From Alentia gelatinosa (lineage: Eukaryota > Annelida > Polychaeta > Phyllodocida > Polynoidae): 64,000 nucleotides of DNA. Below are positions 10,089 through 23,760 of this stretch, one piece after another (position 1 is the stretch's first letter; each line of letters begins with the position of its first letter). The notes under the pieces were generated by a model that was not told the DNA's origin, searched no databases, and saw only the letters and a list, made by a program, of their open reading frames with translations. Both the position numbers and the translations under genes were made by a program. The stretch spans positions 45,924,723-45,988,722 of the forward strand of contig OX465584.1 of the NCBI GenBank assembly GCA_950022655.1, written 5' to 3'.

Positions 10089-13000
10089 CTAGTGAGAGAA
10101 GTAGAAGTCCATGCCACGTTTCTGGCCGGCACTGCCTCCGCGTCCGCCTCCGCGTGCACCGCCACCACGCCCGCCGCCGCCGCCACGCCCGCCGCGCCCA
10201 CTACCCGGGCGCCCGCCACCCTGCAACACACAATACCATCCTTTCAGTGGTTGGAAATACTTCAGTTCTACACAAGTACTCTTCTCCCACTGGCTAATGG
10301 CTGGTATCCAATAGTTGTCTTTTTGTTCATTTAAATCAATCTAGAGGTTAAATGAGACTTACCTTGGTAAAAGGTGATATTTGACCTAAAGTCTACAATG
10401 TTATGAGGTCATCGGATGCAGCCACGGAGATGTAGCGCTCGCTGGGTACCAACAGTATTTAATATCCATAGAAGCAAAAGGTGACCTACCGCTATGAGTA
10501 ACTCAGAATTATGGGTAGGGAGACAACAGGCGAGACCTTTGCCTCAGTGGGGGAGACTTTCATCTCACATGTATCAATGAAATAACCCTAGAACCTTACG
10601 TCCTTAGTTGTTTAGTGGGTGAGGTAAGGTACTTCTGGTCCCTCTTTAGGAGGGGAATAGGTTAGTAGGCATCAGACAGATTTATCGACCATATGAAAGC
10701 CTCCTCATGCACTTTGTTAAAGGCCATTTGTAGGCTCTCGATCTTATAGTGTTTATAAATCACACTCTCATTTAGATCTGAAAGGTCTAAGATCATCCTG
10801 AACTTCCCATTAGGTTTGGGAGGCAGGAAGATATTGGAAATGAACTGACCACTAATTCTGACACATTTCTCCAGAATTCTTTGAAGATTCCTTGATAACA
10901 ATATCAAGGCTAGCCTTAGTTTTTTTTAAATTTAGTTTACTACCCTTTCTCCTACAAGGAAGTTCTTTCGGGCAATTAGTTGGGAGGTTGAGTGAGTATG
11001 GGGAGGGGATGATGGATGATTGGTGAGGCAGGATGAAGATGTGATTCTTGGACATTAAATCATTTTTTGAAACTATCCAGGTTTGTTAATTTGCCATATG
11101 TTGGAAAGAGTAAGGGAGTTACTGCCATAAGTTGGGAAGAGCAAGGGAGTCACTCTCCTGTGGAGCATTTACTATGACCCCTGCTTGTAAACAGCCGACT
11201 TGCGGTTGTACACGTACTTATCTTTGGACACCTTGTTGGACCTCCACTTCTTTTAGTAGGACTTTTGTTTTTATAAAAGTAGTCCTTTTTGAAAAAGTCC
11301 TTCTGCTCAGTTTGTGGTTCATACTTCTTTGTGATCATTTTGTCAGTCTGCCTGATCTCATCTTTGACCTTATTCATGGCTCCATTAAGATCTTCCCCTC
11401 CATAGCTATTTTGGCAGGGTTGTCATCAGACAGCAGGTTACCTCACTTTTTATCAAGGTTTTACTTAAGCAAGTACCTTCTGGTATGTGTCGTATCTGAC
11501 ATGGCTCTAGATAGAATGAGATTTGAATCCACCCTGACCACCATGTCTGAGACATTGGGGCAAGTTTCGTTATCAGCACTGGTGATATCACATAGCCCCA
11601 TCATGGTACGAGTCAGTCATATCAAATTTGTCTTCATCCCAAGCGAGTTGACCACACTCTAGCTCATCATCTGAGCTTAAGCTGGAGTCTGACTGATAAG
11701 CAGTCTTATGCAAGTGCTTTGCCTGTGCTGTCAGCAAAAGCTATGTGGTAACATGCTTCCTCTCTCTCCCATCGAGAAAAGCCAACATCACCTCTTGGAA
11801 TACATTTGTGCCATACAGAGGCCTTAGAGAGTTGGTTCAGGCTGGTCAGAAACCGTTCCCGACATCTCGTAATTTGCAGGAGATTTGGGTTTGTCAACCA
11901 TGGTCTTAGACGAGCCTCGCTTATTCTTTACTTTATCCCTTTGCTCATCTTCCCTGTTGGCAAGGCAGTTGACCTAGTTAACCAGGAGCAAATCAATACT
12001 CAGTAAATGAAGAACAACCCCAGTGGTTCCAAGTTTTCAAAAGCTCCTCAGTTTAAAGACATTGAGTAATGCTTTTCAGGAGACGAAGACCTTGTTTCTC
12101 AAATTATGTAATCCTCCTGAAATCGGTTCTCCAACTGGAACCAAAATGAGTAACTGCCAATGGTTTTACTGTGAGTAAACCACTGCTGGTACCAGGTGAG
12201 TGCTATATCTCCATCTCTCTGACAAACCAGTTACAAGAATTAGATTTATACATTCATTGTGCTGAGAAAAGAAACATATCATTGTACAGCATTTCTTGTT
12301 ATTTCTTTCAAAAACAATTTTTTGGTTTTGACCTCAGAGTATCAAATCTATGAATGGTTCATGCCTGTTATCATTCCCCTAATCAAATGGCAACAATTAA
12401 TTGAGGATGGATTTGTGTTTAGTAACGATTAAGTTTTGTCAGTTATAGATAAGATTTGTAAGACAGCGACAGGTCCAACACTTGAACTCACACTTTGACA
12501 TCGACAGTCTAGCGTAGTGACTTAGAACTTGTGTGTATTTTCAAAATACAAGAATTAAAAAAACACAAAAACAACAAGATTTTCATTGTAATTTGCCATT
12601 GGTAATAGTTATTTGTAACCCTGTGAATATTTTCAAGCTACATGAGGTTCGTTATAATTTGCTATTAGTAATAGTGATTTGTATCTATTCTTTCGAAACA
12701 TGTCTGTTTCGGCCGACTTGGAGGTACAGTATTGTAGAATAGTGATTGTTATTATATGACAATCTCCAATTTTCTGGTCTCTGAATTATCAATTAATCTG
12801 ACTACATGTTGTACTTTCATCCAGAAAATTAGTCTTACCCGTTTCATCCTGCTCCACTCAGGGGCGATGACCATGGGGTTCGGGTAGGTCTCACCCAGGC
12901 TGACATTAGCCCTGGTGAGGGCGGTTGGCGGGAGGGTCCACAGGGTGTGGATGTCTCCACCCTTCACCCCCTCCAACTCAGGCAACCACAACCGTACGTA

Positions 13001-16000
13001 GTCACCCTGAAACCGGATATGAGAGATGTAGGGATGTGTCTCAATGACGGCAGTGGGGACAAAATCATTCTGGAGATCTACAGCTATAGCATATAGTAAA
13101 TTGATATTAACTCTACTTTAAAATTTTCGCTTACTAAATTGTCATAATCATGTCTCATTAATTAATATAAATCATGAATAAATGTAGCAATATCGGTTTA
13201 AACCTATACGAATTATTCTAACAGAACTTGTATAATATGAATCTTTAAGATATACATGCAGCTTATATAGGTGGATCACAGAAATAATTTTTTTGTAAAT
13301 GAGGTCTGTCGTTTAAGATTATTTCCTTCTTAAATTAATTATAACAGATGAGTTTTACTGGATTTAGCGAAGCAATTCATGTTGTATATTCGACACTATG
13401 TAGACGTGTGTTCAATTACATTTTTTCCTCGTTGTTTTGGTCGTAAATATTCACTGAGTTCGAAGATATATTTCTGACCAAAACAACTCGGAACAGATTT
13501 TAGTCAGTCACACTAACCATGTTTCCATATATTACTCTCGCACGGATGTGACAAAAGATCCCGATGAAATATGTTCAACGGTAAGTATAACTTACGTTTG
13601 GGTCGTAATCCAGACCCTGCTTCACCATGTTGAACTTGCGGTCTTGCCTCGGGTCGTTCCCCACACCTGCACTGTACAGCCAGTTCCCGTAGTTACTGCA
13701 CACGTCGTGGTCAATCTGAAAGGAAATTCACCTTAAAAACTGGGGTGGTGATGGTTTCGCTGGTGATGAAATTCTCGGCTCGACCCATAAATATGAGAAA
13801 TCTTACAGGAGAGTGAACATGCATATACATGTATATAAATGGGATTCAAAAGCTGCTGACGCTTATACATCCTTGATTTCACTTCCCATCACTATGAAGC
13901 AATATAGGTTAGATGACGTTATATATACTCTGTGTTATAGACCTTGAAATGAATGATATAATACATTATTGATAATAATCAACTTGGGTTCGCGTATGGG
14001 GGCGGGGGGGGGGGGTGTAGAAATAAGCATACATGGCTTCTTTCACTGTTTTATTTGACAAAATGATGACTTCGCATCATTAAATAATTTGTCAATTGAT
14101 GCTGTCAAGTATGATGGCTATGGTCTGGCTGACTTATCCGCGGTGTGATCTGACAGATATGTATCGCTGCATCTAGATAAAGGTTCCTTACATTTTCTAA
14201 ATTGGTAGTACCTGAAAGTGAACACTCACCAGCATACTTTCAAACCACTCAGCCCCAAGTCGCCAGTCCAGGTGCAAGTCTTTGGTGAGGAAACTTGCCA
14301 CATTCTGCCAAAATGTAAATTCATAATACTGTTATTATTACTTCAGGTAGAGAGAGGCTTATGAAGATTCTCTTTGTAAAGAACATACGAACGTGATACA
14401 CTGAGGATTTAATCTGTACCTAGAAACAATCAAGTCGATAGAAACTGATAAGAATGACAGCAGCATTGTGGAACAGGTATGACGGTCTATAACTGATCAG
14501 AACTTTAGAGTAAATGGACCTGAGATAAGTGGATACCAGTTAATTGAATAAATTAAAAATAAGCCCCACCTGTCGGCCTCTGTTGGACATGAATCCTGTC
14601 TCCTTCAGTTCTCGCATGTTCGCGTCCACAAAAGGTACTCCCGTCTGTCCATCTGGAACCATGTCAGTATTGTCTTTATTATCCATGAACATCATCCATC
14701 AGGAAATTGTAAGATAGCTTAAGTGTGGCCAAATGCGTGGTATCATTTTTTTTTAATCAAATAAAGCTATTCTAATCTCTTTATTGAGAACTACTTTGTT
14801 AAGATTTTCACGAAGAAGGCCTCTAGGTATATAAACGTCATGGAACCAATAAAATAGGCGGGATGTCTATCGTTATGAGACATCTAATACATTGTTGAAA
14901 GGTTCTTTTGCACAACACTTAATGTATATATACCTTATAAATACCTATAACCCTTTACAACTTACCTTTCCAAGCTTTAAATGCCTTCAGATCCTTCTTC
15001 CATGGTATGTCCTTACCCAAAAGCCCTGAAACAAGATGGCGGGATAACCACTAATGCTCAATTTAAGGAGAACGGAATCACGAAACAGCAACGGAACAAG
15101 TTGTAAAAGATGACGTCCACTCTGATGTGAGGCTAAGACCTCGTTTCTCTTACATGGATACCACTAGAAAAACACGTAAAGAAATATCTTATACTACGTA
15201 GGTATGACACAGCGTAAACATGGTAATCTATGATCTTCGTTGAATTATTAGTTAATGACATATCTTTCTGAACTCACCACTTCTGTAAAATAGTCGATCT
15301 CCGAATTTCAGTGCGACAAACTTGAAATAATCTCTCCAGAGAAGTTCGAATATGACCCAGTACGTGGACTGGTTGTTCGTTCGCTCTTTCTCGTAGCGTT
15401 TGATTTCCCAGTATATTTGACGCGGCGATATGTTGCCATTAGCTAACCTGAAATATGAAAAATGAGAATGGGGGTTTATATAGACAGTCACCAGGGTGAG
15501 AACTTGGTGAAGAAATGTAACTGAAACGTACGTTAAGAGAGTGATGTAGGCCATAACAAGCACCAGAACTTGTAGGAGAAGTGCATATTCAAATCTTTAT
15601 GAAGACAGTGATAGAGGCCCTTAACAAGCATAAGAACTTGCTGGAGAAGTGCATATTCAAATCTTGATACATCGTGATTTAACCACTGACCAGGGTGAGA
15701 ACTTGGTGGAGAAGTCGGCACCGATAAGGCCGTTCCTCGTCTCCTTGTAGGTGGCCACCAGGTTGGAGGTCCACAGGTAGTGATGGAGACGTGCTAGTCC
15801 CGCAGTCTCGCCGCCATTGTAGGGGAACGCCGTGCGCGCGTCCCGCTGCGGGGCTAGGGACACAACATGGACGCTTTCTGTTAGTGTTTTCATACAGGAG
15901 ATAAAGTAATGCAGGAATGTTGAAACGTCCAATGGTGTTGTAATAGATTACAAGGATGCAAGTTGCGGTCATGAAAAAAGGAAATATTTTCCATGTGGAT

Positions 16001-19000
16001 TTTACTGCCTTGGAGAGACTGAGAAGAAATGGATGAATGGGTAGGAGATATTAATGTCTATGTCTTCCAGATGTCCGAAGAGGCAAGGTTATTTAACTCG
16101 ATCCCGGTTCAGAGTTACTCAGTGTTCTTTGTATTAACTCATACACTCCTGTCAACTCTTTACAAATAGTCGATAGGACTTCAACATGTTTGCCGACGAT
16201 TACAAAGAGATTTTGTCAAAACCCATCTTGATTGACGACGTTCAACAAGAAAATTTGTAAAAAAGAGAATTCGATTTTCAACGATCCCAGTTAAGGTTAA
16301 CAAGAGCGATGAGACTCACATTCTATGCCGAACTCTTTGATATCAGGTATGTCTCCAACAGTGATACCGTCAGGTAGGGCTGGCAGTGTGTCAGGCATTT
16401 TTATCAGACTTCTTATCACACCCTGAGACTCTACTCTCTTCCTGAACTCTGTGTACACGTTGGGAACTCTGCAAAAGAAGCAACATAATACAATCCAACT
16501 GCTGTGGTCCGACAATAGAGGAACAGTTAATTACACCAAGGATCATTTCACCTTTCAATATTGTATATGGTGAATACCCTCCGAAATGTAAATGCTGCAA
16601 GTATTTGACAACTCTCACTGCGGTATTCCAATGAGGAGTATGACAATGGGTCTGTCGGGTCTTATTGAGCTAAGTGGCATTCACCTTCATCTCAAATAGA
16701 CTGGTCTAGGTGGGAGGAAAAAACACAAACCACATAAACATTCAGTATTTGTTGTCGGTTGACTGATAACTTAAACAGTTTAAGCCTTTCAATACAATCA
16801 CTTCCCTATTCTTGGCGATAAACAGCTGGTTGACCAACTAGTTTCGGCAACTATGAGGTAGTCTTCATTAGGGTCTAGAGCTAAATGGATGGTGGAGGAC
16901 ACTCATCCTCGAGTCTAGGTTTTCAGCTGTGCCCGCTTTACTATTAAGTGACATTCCAGGGTTTCCATTAAATCCATTATTCGTGGCGAGATGGTTTACA
17001 ACTTACTGGCTGGCAGAGAAGGGGACATCTTCAGGGTGATAGAGGGTGGAACTCCACACTGTCTGTACAGGGACGCCGCATTTCTTCACGGCCGCCTCAA
17101 CATCCAACTCTTCCTTGGTCGCCTGTACACACACGTCATCTTAATTTAATACTCGGCATATATTTAAGCATATAGCTGAAGCGGGTTGCGAATAGACAGT
17201 AATAAACTAGAAAAGATATCTGTTTTGTTTGATCTTATTCTGTAAAATACTCATATGTTCTGTTGGGGAAACGAAGCACCAAACATAGGCTTATAAAACT
17301 TACTTTACAATGTTGTCATCTTAACACTTAACATAAACACAAAAGTCAGTCCAGCTTTCTGCCCATTACAATATTTCAGGTAATTATTTGGAGGTCCGTC
17401 GACAACGACATGTTATTTCCATCCCTCAACAGAATTCAATTACAGTTCGATTTCAGTATAGTTGATGAAGCAATGCATTTTAGGTTTTCTACACAGTGAT
17501 ATATGAATTAATTTTATGAAAGCAATAAATTACTTTAAACTGGATATACTTCATTGCCAGTAAAGGGATATTTCATATCTACCGATATCTATTGCAATTA
17601 ATGTTCTAACTACATGCTGATCTTACCTCTTCACTTAAGATTATTGAATGCGTGTTCTGCTTTCCTATGTCACTGATTACTTCAGGAATAACTTCCTCGG
17701 GTTTTCCTTTGCGCACGATCAAGTCACTGTAAAACACAATACATGAATCAAGCACATTTTACAGAGATTAACTTAGGGAAATGAAATTGTTTTGTACGTC
17801 ATTGGGCACAGAATCAATAGTGCTATTCCTTAACCTACCATTTGGAGGATTGACACCAGTGGCGGTCGTGCCTTGAGCCGGGAGATGTTACCACGAGCGA
17901 CTTTGACGGGGTCAGCACTGTGGTTGTTGCTGGCTGACCTTTGGAGCTGGGCCGCCAGCTCTTCACATCGGACAAGGATACTTTCTGGCTAGAGTGCTAA
18001 CAGGAGATGGCAACTAGTGTCTTAGGAGTTATACATCGGTATTACCATCTGATGTTGGGGGATAGTAATCTGAATGAAGGAGTCCAAGACCACGTTCCCA
18101 TTACAAGCTTTATTGGAGGTGTTATCGCAATGATGGCAACCTGCACATTGACAAGTACATCAAGCTGCCGTGCTGTATGATTACTAGGTGTGTATGCGTG
18201 GGGGCAACGGTATTGAACTAAGGGATGCCCCTCGCAGACTGTTATGTGGGGCGAGCTTGGCCACTTAAGGCAAGGAGAAGTGCATGCCTCTTTCTCAATA
18301 GAGAATTTGACTAATTCCTTTCTTTCCATGACAGACAGAATAATCAGTCTGAGTAAAAATTGATCCCTACCTTCCATGTTTGAGTAAAGTCTGCCTCAGA
18401 TCTTGTAGACTCTCCAGAAGAAACTTGAGCCTGTGAGGCCCAGTTTTGGCGAGGTCAAAGTGCCATGTGCCATTGTAGTGTCTGGGGTCGAAGCAATACA
18501 ACGGCAGCACTCTTCCGCCAACTCTAGCTGCTTGGAAAAGCACCTGTATAGACAAAAATACACTTATGAATACATTAAGCTAGTATCTCTCATTTGCACA
18601 TGACAAAACAAGGGGCATATTTAAGGGGCAGGGGACACACCCCCCTCCCCCACCGAAATCTTGTGAAGGATGGACTGTTCCTCCCGTGTACCCCGCCCTT
18701 GGGTACCCCCTGTCTACATACAATCTTGTGGATATGGTGCGAAACTAAGATGTGAAAGCGATGCCGCTTCACTGCTAAAGCGTGAACTGAAAAACAATAG
18801 TGAGACAAACATATAAATAGGCCATGCAGGGCATGTTTCCAATCGAAGTCTTCCTCTTTCGTGAATTTACTTATCTTTTCTTACTCTTATCTGTTTAACA
18901 GAATGTTAATATTTCTTGCAAGTGAAAATATATTATAGAACCCTTGTATACCATTGCATCTAATATCCAAGTCCCTATATGTGTTACTATTAACATGACT

Positions 19001-20184
19001 CACCTACTGTAGGCTGCTGCCATCTGTGAGCAACTCTAACAACTATTCATGTATGACCTCTACGTGGTATTTCTAGGAACAGGGCATTATTACATACTTC
19101 TCTCACTCTGTCCATAGCCTTGGTACCATGAAGACATAGGAAAAAATGCTGCCATATTAATCCACCTTGATCCTGCCTTAGTTCCCATGTTTCACATAAC
19201 CACACACTACATATGCCTTCAAGGCATCAGACTAAATTTTGCTTCTTTTCCAAAACGGTTGGAGTTTTCATTTAAATTACGGGGCAACTTCGTTTCAGGG
19301 AGGGAAGGGGGGAACTCTCCAGTAACCCGTTAGGCTTTAGAATGCCCCTCCCCCTACCAACCCTCCTGGGATGATGATTATGTATAGGCCTCAAGGATCT
19401 TTATGGAAATTCAAAGTTCGGATCAACAAACGAGGAACACGACTGAATATCAAACACATAAGGCTAAAAACAAAACAGTAGAGCCCATTATCAGGGTATT
19501 GCGGTTAACAATAAATCATCATCTTTCATGGTAGATATTTCTTATTCTTGTAAAAAAAAAAAAAAAAAAAAAAAATTGAGGGTCCAAATGTATCGGAATG
19601 TAGATCTATGGAACCCGATCTTTGTGTCTGTGGTTGGCTGTGCAGGATTGTATGGTAGTCATAGAGTATCTTTCTAGACTAAATCTAGACTGTAGATGGT
19701 CAAGGTAAAGTTACTTTAATCCTGTTCTATGTCAATATAAATGTGAGAAACTGCAGAAGACTGTACAGTGTACAAGTGACTGGACTTGAGAAGAAGAAAA
19801 GCTTCATTGGATAACTACTTCTAAATAAACAGATAAAAGAACCGGTAGAACTAGAAGAGCTGTTTTGAAGGTTTACAACTACAAATAGGTAGATACTTAT
19901 TGGTACTAAATTTGTTGATACATGTCAAGTCTGCGCAGCTACGAATAACGACCTCGCTAGTGTGCAGTAAAGAGAGCAACCCGGTCCTGTTTTTGAGTAA
20001 AGGGGTTTGGCTGGCTACAGATCTTCATGCTCATATTATCGCTCACTATTTAAAAACCATAAATAAACTGATTACACTTATCTAGCCTGTCAGTGCTCTA
20101 AACGTAGTATTCGCTGACACTCACCTCATTGTCATGATACCTTAAGTCATTACGCAGCAGACATATTACCGCCTTAGAAGTCAT
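10089..20184 (-). CDS. cry-dash: Cryptochrome DASH (photolyase/cryptochrome family), 13 exons
   Basis: Exons in transcript order: 20184-20125, 18543-18371, 17726-17627, 17122-17007, 16468-16320, 15853-15691, 15447-15278, 15025-14966, 14652-14570, 14304-14230, 13715-13596, 13006-12839, 10220-10089. Every intron is GT-AG and all phases agree, giving 1569 nt and 522 residues, the usual CRY-DASH size. The N-terminal photolyase domain starts [20 protein letters not shown]. The FAD domain carries [55 protein letters not shown] ([19 protein letters not shown] here) and [11 protein letters not shown], all strong CRY-DASH signatures. The family binds FAD plus a folate antenna and repairs UV pyrimidine dimers, mainly in single-stranded DNA; some members also signal light. 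The last exon is a Gly/Arg-rich tail ending GMDFYFSH, like other animal CRY-DASH C-termini. It lies 2.6 kb from exon 12, beyond a DIRS-like fragment. If exon 12 reads through, 31 other residues and a stop at 12752 would replace the tail. Confidence 0.93.
10640..11900 (-). mobile_element. Decayed DIRS-like retrotransposon fragment in CRY-DASH intron 12
   Basis: On the minus strand, 10907-10662 encodes [20 protein letters not shown] and [18 protein letters not shown], ending SINLSDAY. This is the fingers/palm start of a reverse transcriptase with the spacing and wording of DIRS/Ty3-type enzymes (PKxNGxxRxxxDLxxLN and SxDLxDAY). Upstream minus-strand pieces at about 11590-11150 (acidic and Lys-rich, with repeated frame breaks) may be gag-like. 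No YxDD motif, RNase H, recombinase or terminal repeat is seen, so it is a broken fragment. It has the same orientation as the host gene. The outer limits are estimates. Confidence 0.6.
15485..15720 (-). repeat. Local tandem copies of the CRY-DASH exon 6 donor region
   Basis: The bases around the exon 6 donor (15682-15715) recur at 15485-15514, and more loosely at 15553-15597 and 15621-15665. The last two are 68 bp apart and share AGAACTTG..GGAGAAGTGCAT plus ATTCAAATCTT. The copy at 15485 keeps the CACCCTGGTGACTG context and so carries a spare GT. All lie in intron 6. Confidence 0.6.
16469..17006 (-). other. CRY-DASH intron 4
   Basis: Intron between exons 4 and 5. Nothing recognisable beyond the splice sites. 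Confidence 0.7.
17727..18370 (-). other. CRY-DASH intron 2
   Basis: Intron between exons 2 and 3. The GC-richer block at about 17850-18350 has no clear reading frame or repeat partner in the window. It may be an old insertion of unknown type. Confidence 0.5.
18544..20124 (-). other. CRY-DASH intron 1
   Basis: The 1.6-kb first intron. It holds an A run of about 24 bases at 19551-19575 and no recognisable gene. Confidence 0.7.
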
Positions 20185-22851
20185 GTTTCATTCGGGAATT
20201 TATGTAAACACGTACTGCCCCAGACACGTGTGTTACCCGTGTGTCTACACTCCTGCCATATGTTTAGTTTAGACCTCTCCTAATAATATCCCAAGAATCT
20301 GCCTGAAGAGTGTGTGTTGCATAACACGCGGAGGGATAAAATGTACGCTTAGATTACCCCTCAGGGTGTACTCTGTGCTTTGCGACACCTGGTGAGCAAT
20401 GATGATACTAGTTCGTAGCCTTGTGAAATAGCTTATTCTAATCTCGTAATCGTTTCATTATGGAGAGCAATATACATTGAGATAAGTACGATACTAATAA
20501 TTATGATTGCGCTTATTGAATTTAAAATAAAACGACCTACTTTCACACGCAAGGTACAATTCACACTGCACCGCTCCAGTTTATCGCAACGCAAAACGAG
20601 TTTTCCGTATGTTGCTCTAGCGCTGCAGTGTGGGTACAATTCTGTGGAAGGGAGTTTTGCAAAAGGGTGCTGCCACCTCGTGAGCATAGATGTCTCTCCC
20701 CTCCGACCACGTGACCTGATTAGGCGAATCGGAATCGGCAGAAAGTTTTGGTTGTAGCAGACGACATGTAAACACGCGAAAAATTTACGTCAGCACGAAA
20801 ACGCTTTGTGACAAGACATTATATTAATATATATTAATGGTAAACTACAAAAAGAACGTGAACTCTCACTATGACAGGTATGTAAATCAACATTTAGATA
20901 CCGGAAAGGAACTTTAAAGGGACATTTTCTTGAAACTTTGAAGGTTTTGGGAGATGGCATCATGCACTGATGCAGCCTTTTAATTTTTTTGTCTCCGATC
21001 AGCTGTTTCATTGTTTGCCATTTTAATTCAATTACATAGATCTAAACCATTTGAGGTTTCAAACAACCTGCAACTGTCATGATAACTTGGATTCGTGACA
21101 CATTCTTTACCCTTAATTACAATTACTGATGATACTCGTGATATAAATGAACACCAATAACAGTTTGTGTATAAATTATGTGAACTTTTTGCAAATTGAC
21201 GTAGCAATTGATGATAATAGCCGTTACTTTACCCAAGTCATGGTATACAAGTCTGCGAGTGTGATAATAATCATCATAATACTATGTTTGGTAATATGTT
21301 TGGGGCCGGCCATAAACTTGATAGAGTATTTCCAAACATTTTTGGGAAAACCCCTATTGCACAGGATACGCTTCTCATGAAGCCTCCCCCCCCCCCCCCC
21401 CCCAACAAAAAATACAAAACAAAACAACCAACTCCTCGCGAACACCTAAACTTTAAAGACGGATTCACAGTCACACATTGGAAATGATGTACCTAAAGCG
21501 GCTGTTCCACCAAGCCCCAACAATTTATTTTCATTGAGTGGGTTTCTGATTTTATCTCACCCCGTATGACATTATTCATTGATAACAATTTTTACATGAA
21601 TCCCCCCATTAGCTATTGAGTATTGAATTCACGAACTTCGTGACCGTGGAGTACGAGTTCATAATGTTAAGCCTATGGAGAAAAATACCGGGGTGAGACA
21701 AAGCGGCTGTTCCACCAAGCTGGCCCAAGCCCCATCTTGTGGTCGCCTGTTGGTCGTCGGCTGCAGTTGCTAACCCAAATTGCACGTCGGTGGCGATAAT
21801 CTGCTCGGTAGAAGAACAAAAAAAAGGTATCCCAGCCCGGCCCGACTGACAGCCGGCCCATCGCCATGCCTCCAAAACCCCATCGGTGGGGGGAGGGGCG
21901 GGAGTATGAAGATGTTGATATTGGTGGGTGTTGAAAAGGAAAAGGTTTCAAGATAAAATCTCAAGGTGTGCACATATATCCCCTTGCGATATCCATCCCA
22001 CCTCCTGCTGAGCAGACCACATATTGGCGACTTTTACCCTTCCCTGCTGAGCTGAACGACCAGCCCCTGAGACATTTCCCCTGCCATATTGCAAGCACAT
22101 CTCAAGGGAAAAAGTCTCAAAGTGTGCTTTGGTCTTAAAGTACAGTGCAGATTGTATCTGAAATAAGGATCCTCCCCTTGAGTACCCTTGAGACTCAAGT
22201 ACCTTCTGAAAAAAATAGGCACCAAGGAGATCCTTTTGGCTATGTTGAGTACATATTTGGCAACTCAGCGGTGGGTGCATCTGTCTCACCAAAATGCCCC
22301 TCTTTTTAATTTCAAACATGTCTAGAAAAAAAATCTCATGAGATTCTGTACTTGAGGAATGGAATTTATCTGTGACAATTACCCTATCAATCTTGATTCT
22401 CAGAGAAATGATGCAACTCCTGACACAAAATCAATATCGCGTTGGAAAGCCAGCTGTAATAGTAGCCGATACACCTGAGAATGTACCCAGATACACACAT
22501 CAGGGAGCTGTTTCAGAAGTCGAGTGAAGTCTATGGTTTTGAAACAGCTCTCAGGTCTGTTGTAAGATATAGGCAGCTCAGCGGACGCCGGGCCTTAGGC
22601 CACTAAAAAAATACTTGTTTCTCATCACCGCGCGCGTCAGCAAAATAGTTTTGAGAAGTTTTTTGTTTGTTTGTTTGTTTCTAAAAGAAAATGTATCAAG
22701 ATGAAAAAACAAAAAAGGTTTACCCGCCGCATTCTCCTGATACAGTCAAGTGTAAGCTTGTGCATTATAACCAGACTTAGCCTAAACCTCACAGAAAAAT
22801 AGTGTTTTGATAGTAAAAACTATCAAATATTGGTTAACCCATTCACGTCAG
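20185..22851. other. Intergenic between CRY-DASH and FBXO47, first part
   Basis: The CRY-DASH promoter should lie near 20185-20500; no TATA box is evident. A C run of about 17 sits at 21386-21402. An inverted pair GAGCTGTTTCA / TGAAACAGCTC at about 22504-22549 ends near CAGCGGACGCCGGGCCTTAG, which resembles the end of the 3231-3966 element. Confidence 0.5.
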
Positions 22852-22940
22852 GTGATGCCTTAAGGCTTTAACCAGGGCTGGCCAGGTGATGCCTTAAGGC
22901 ATCATCTGGGGCCGGCCAGGTGGTGCCTTGAGGCATCATT
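22852..22940. repeat. Three spaced copies of a palindromic unit
   Basis: CAGGTGATGCCTTAAGGC occurs at about 22850 and again at about 22884, where it is extended to the perfect palindrome GATGCCTTAAGGCATC. A variant CAGGTGGTGCCTTGAGGCAT is at about 22918. The units are about 33 bp apart and separated by GGCCGGCCAGG-type spacers. Confidence 0.65.
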
Positions 22941-23596
22941 TACAAAATATTCGTTTTTGTGAATAAAATTGGAAATATTTGCTCAATAAACATGAAAATT
23001 TCACAGTATGTTGGTGTAACATCATATTTAACATTTTCAGGCAAAATAAAAAATAGTATTAAGGGTCACGTGTCATGTCATGTGATGCAAAGATAAAATT
23101 ATCAGAATTTGGCCTCTAGCAGTATTAACTGGCACTAGAACCCAGCTCCCTGCCTGTGATGTTGCTGTGCGTACCCGGCACACTAGGGTTAAAAAAATAA
23201 AAGAATGCTAGATTTATTTTATGTAATTTATCAATTGATATCCCATCGGGTTTTAGAAATTATTTATGATAAGAATTTGTACTGTAACATTGGATCTTCC
23301 ATATACCACAAACTTTGATGACTAATGAAAACGAAATAAAAACAACAGTGGCATAAACATGATCAATACACAGAAATTAGATATTTGTAAACGGAAATGT
23401 TGGCGTTGTGTATAAAATGTATGGGCATATACATGACACAATCTATGATGACCTTATTCAGATCATACATCACACTTTTGTGTATCTAGGTATTCCCAAA
23501 ACCTTCTTTTTTTAATTCAGTAGAAGCATCTCACAATTTCTTGAGTTTTTTTCAGATACATTCAACCGTGTTATGAGTGAGATATTAGGAGTTTAG

Positions 23597-23760
23597 AGTG
23601 AGAGTGCAAGATAGGACCTAAATAAGTATGTCTGAAGCCCATTTTCTGACACTTCAAAGCCATCTTTGATCCACCACAAAAAACCAAAAAAAAATGTGCC
23701 CTCGTCATATTTTTCATGGCTTGGTGATGAGAAACAAGTTTTTTTTTTGAGTGGCCTTAG
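23597..23760 (-). repeat. Dispersed repeat, copy 2
   Basis: Reverse-oriented copy of the repeat at 940-1105, starting GTGAGAGTGCAAGATA and ending TTTGAGTGGCC, with small indels and an A-rich insertion near 23680. Confidence 0.75.

Noticed and set aside
10004..10334. Three overlapping plus-strand reading frames rich in Pro/Ala/Arg
   Set aside because: They are antisense shadows of the Gly/Arg-rich last exon of CRY-DASH, which is GC-rich on the minus strand.
11132..11662. A 176-residue plus-strand frame
   Set aside because: It lies antisense to the DIRS-like fragment and has no domain pattern of its own.
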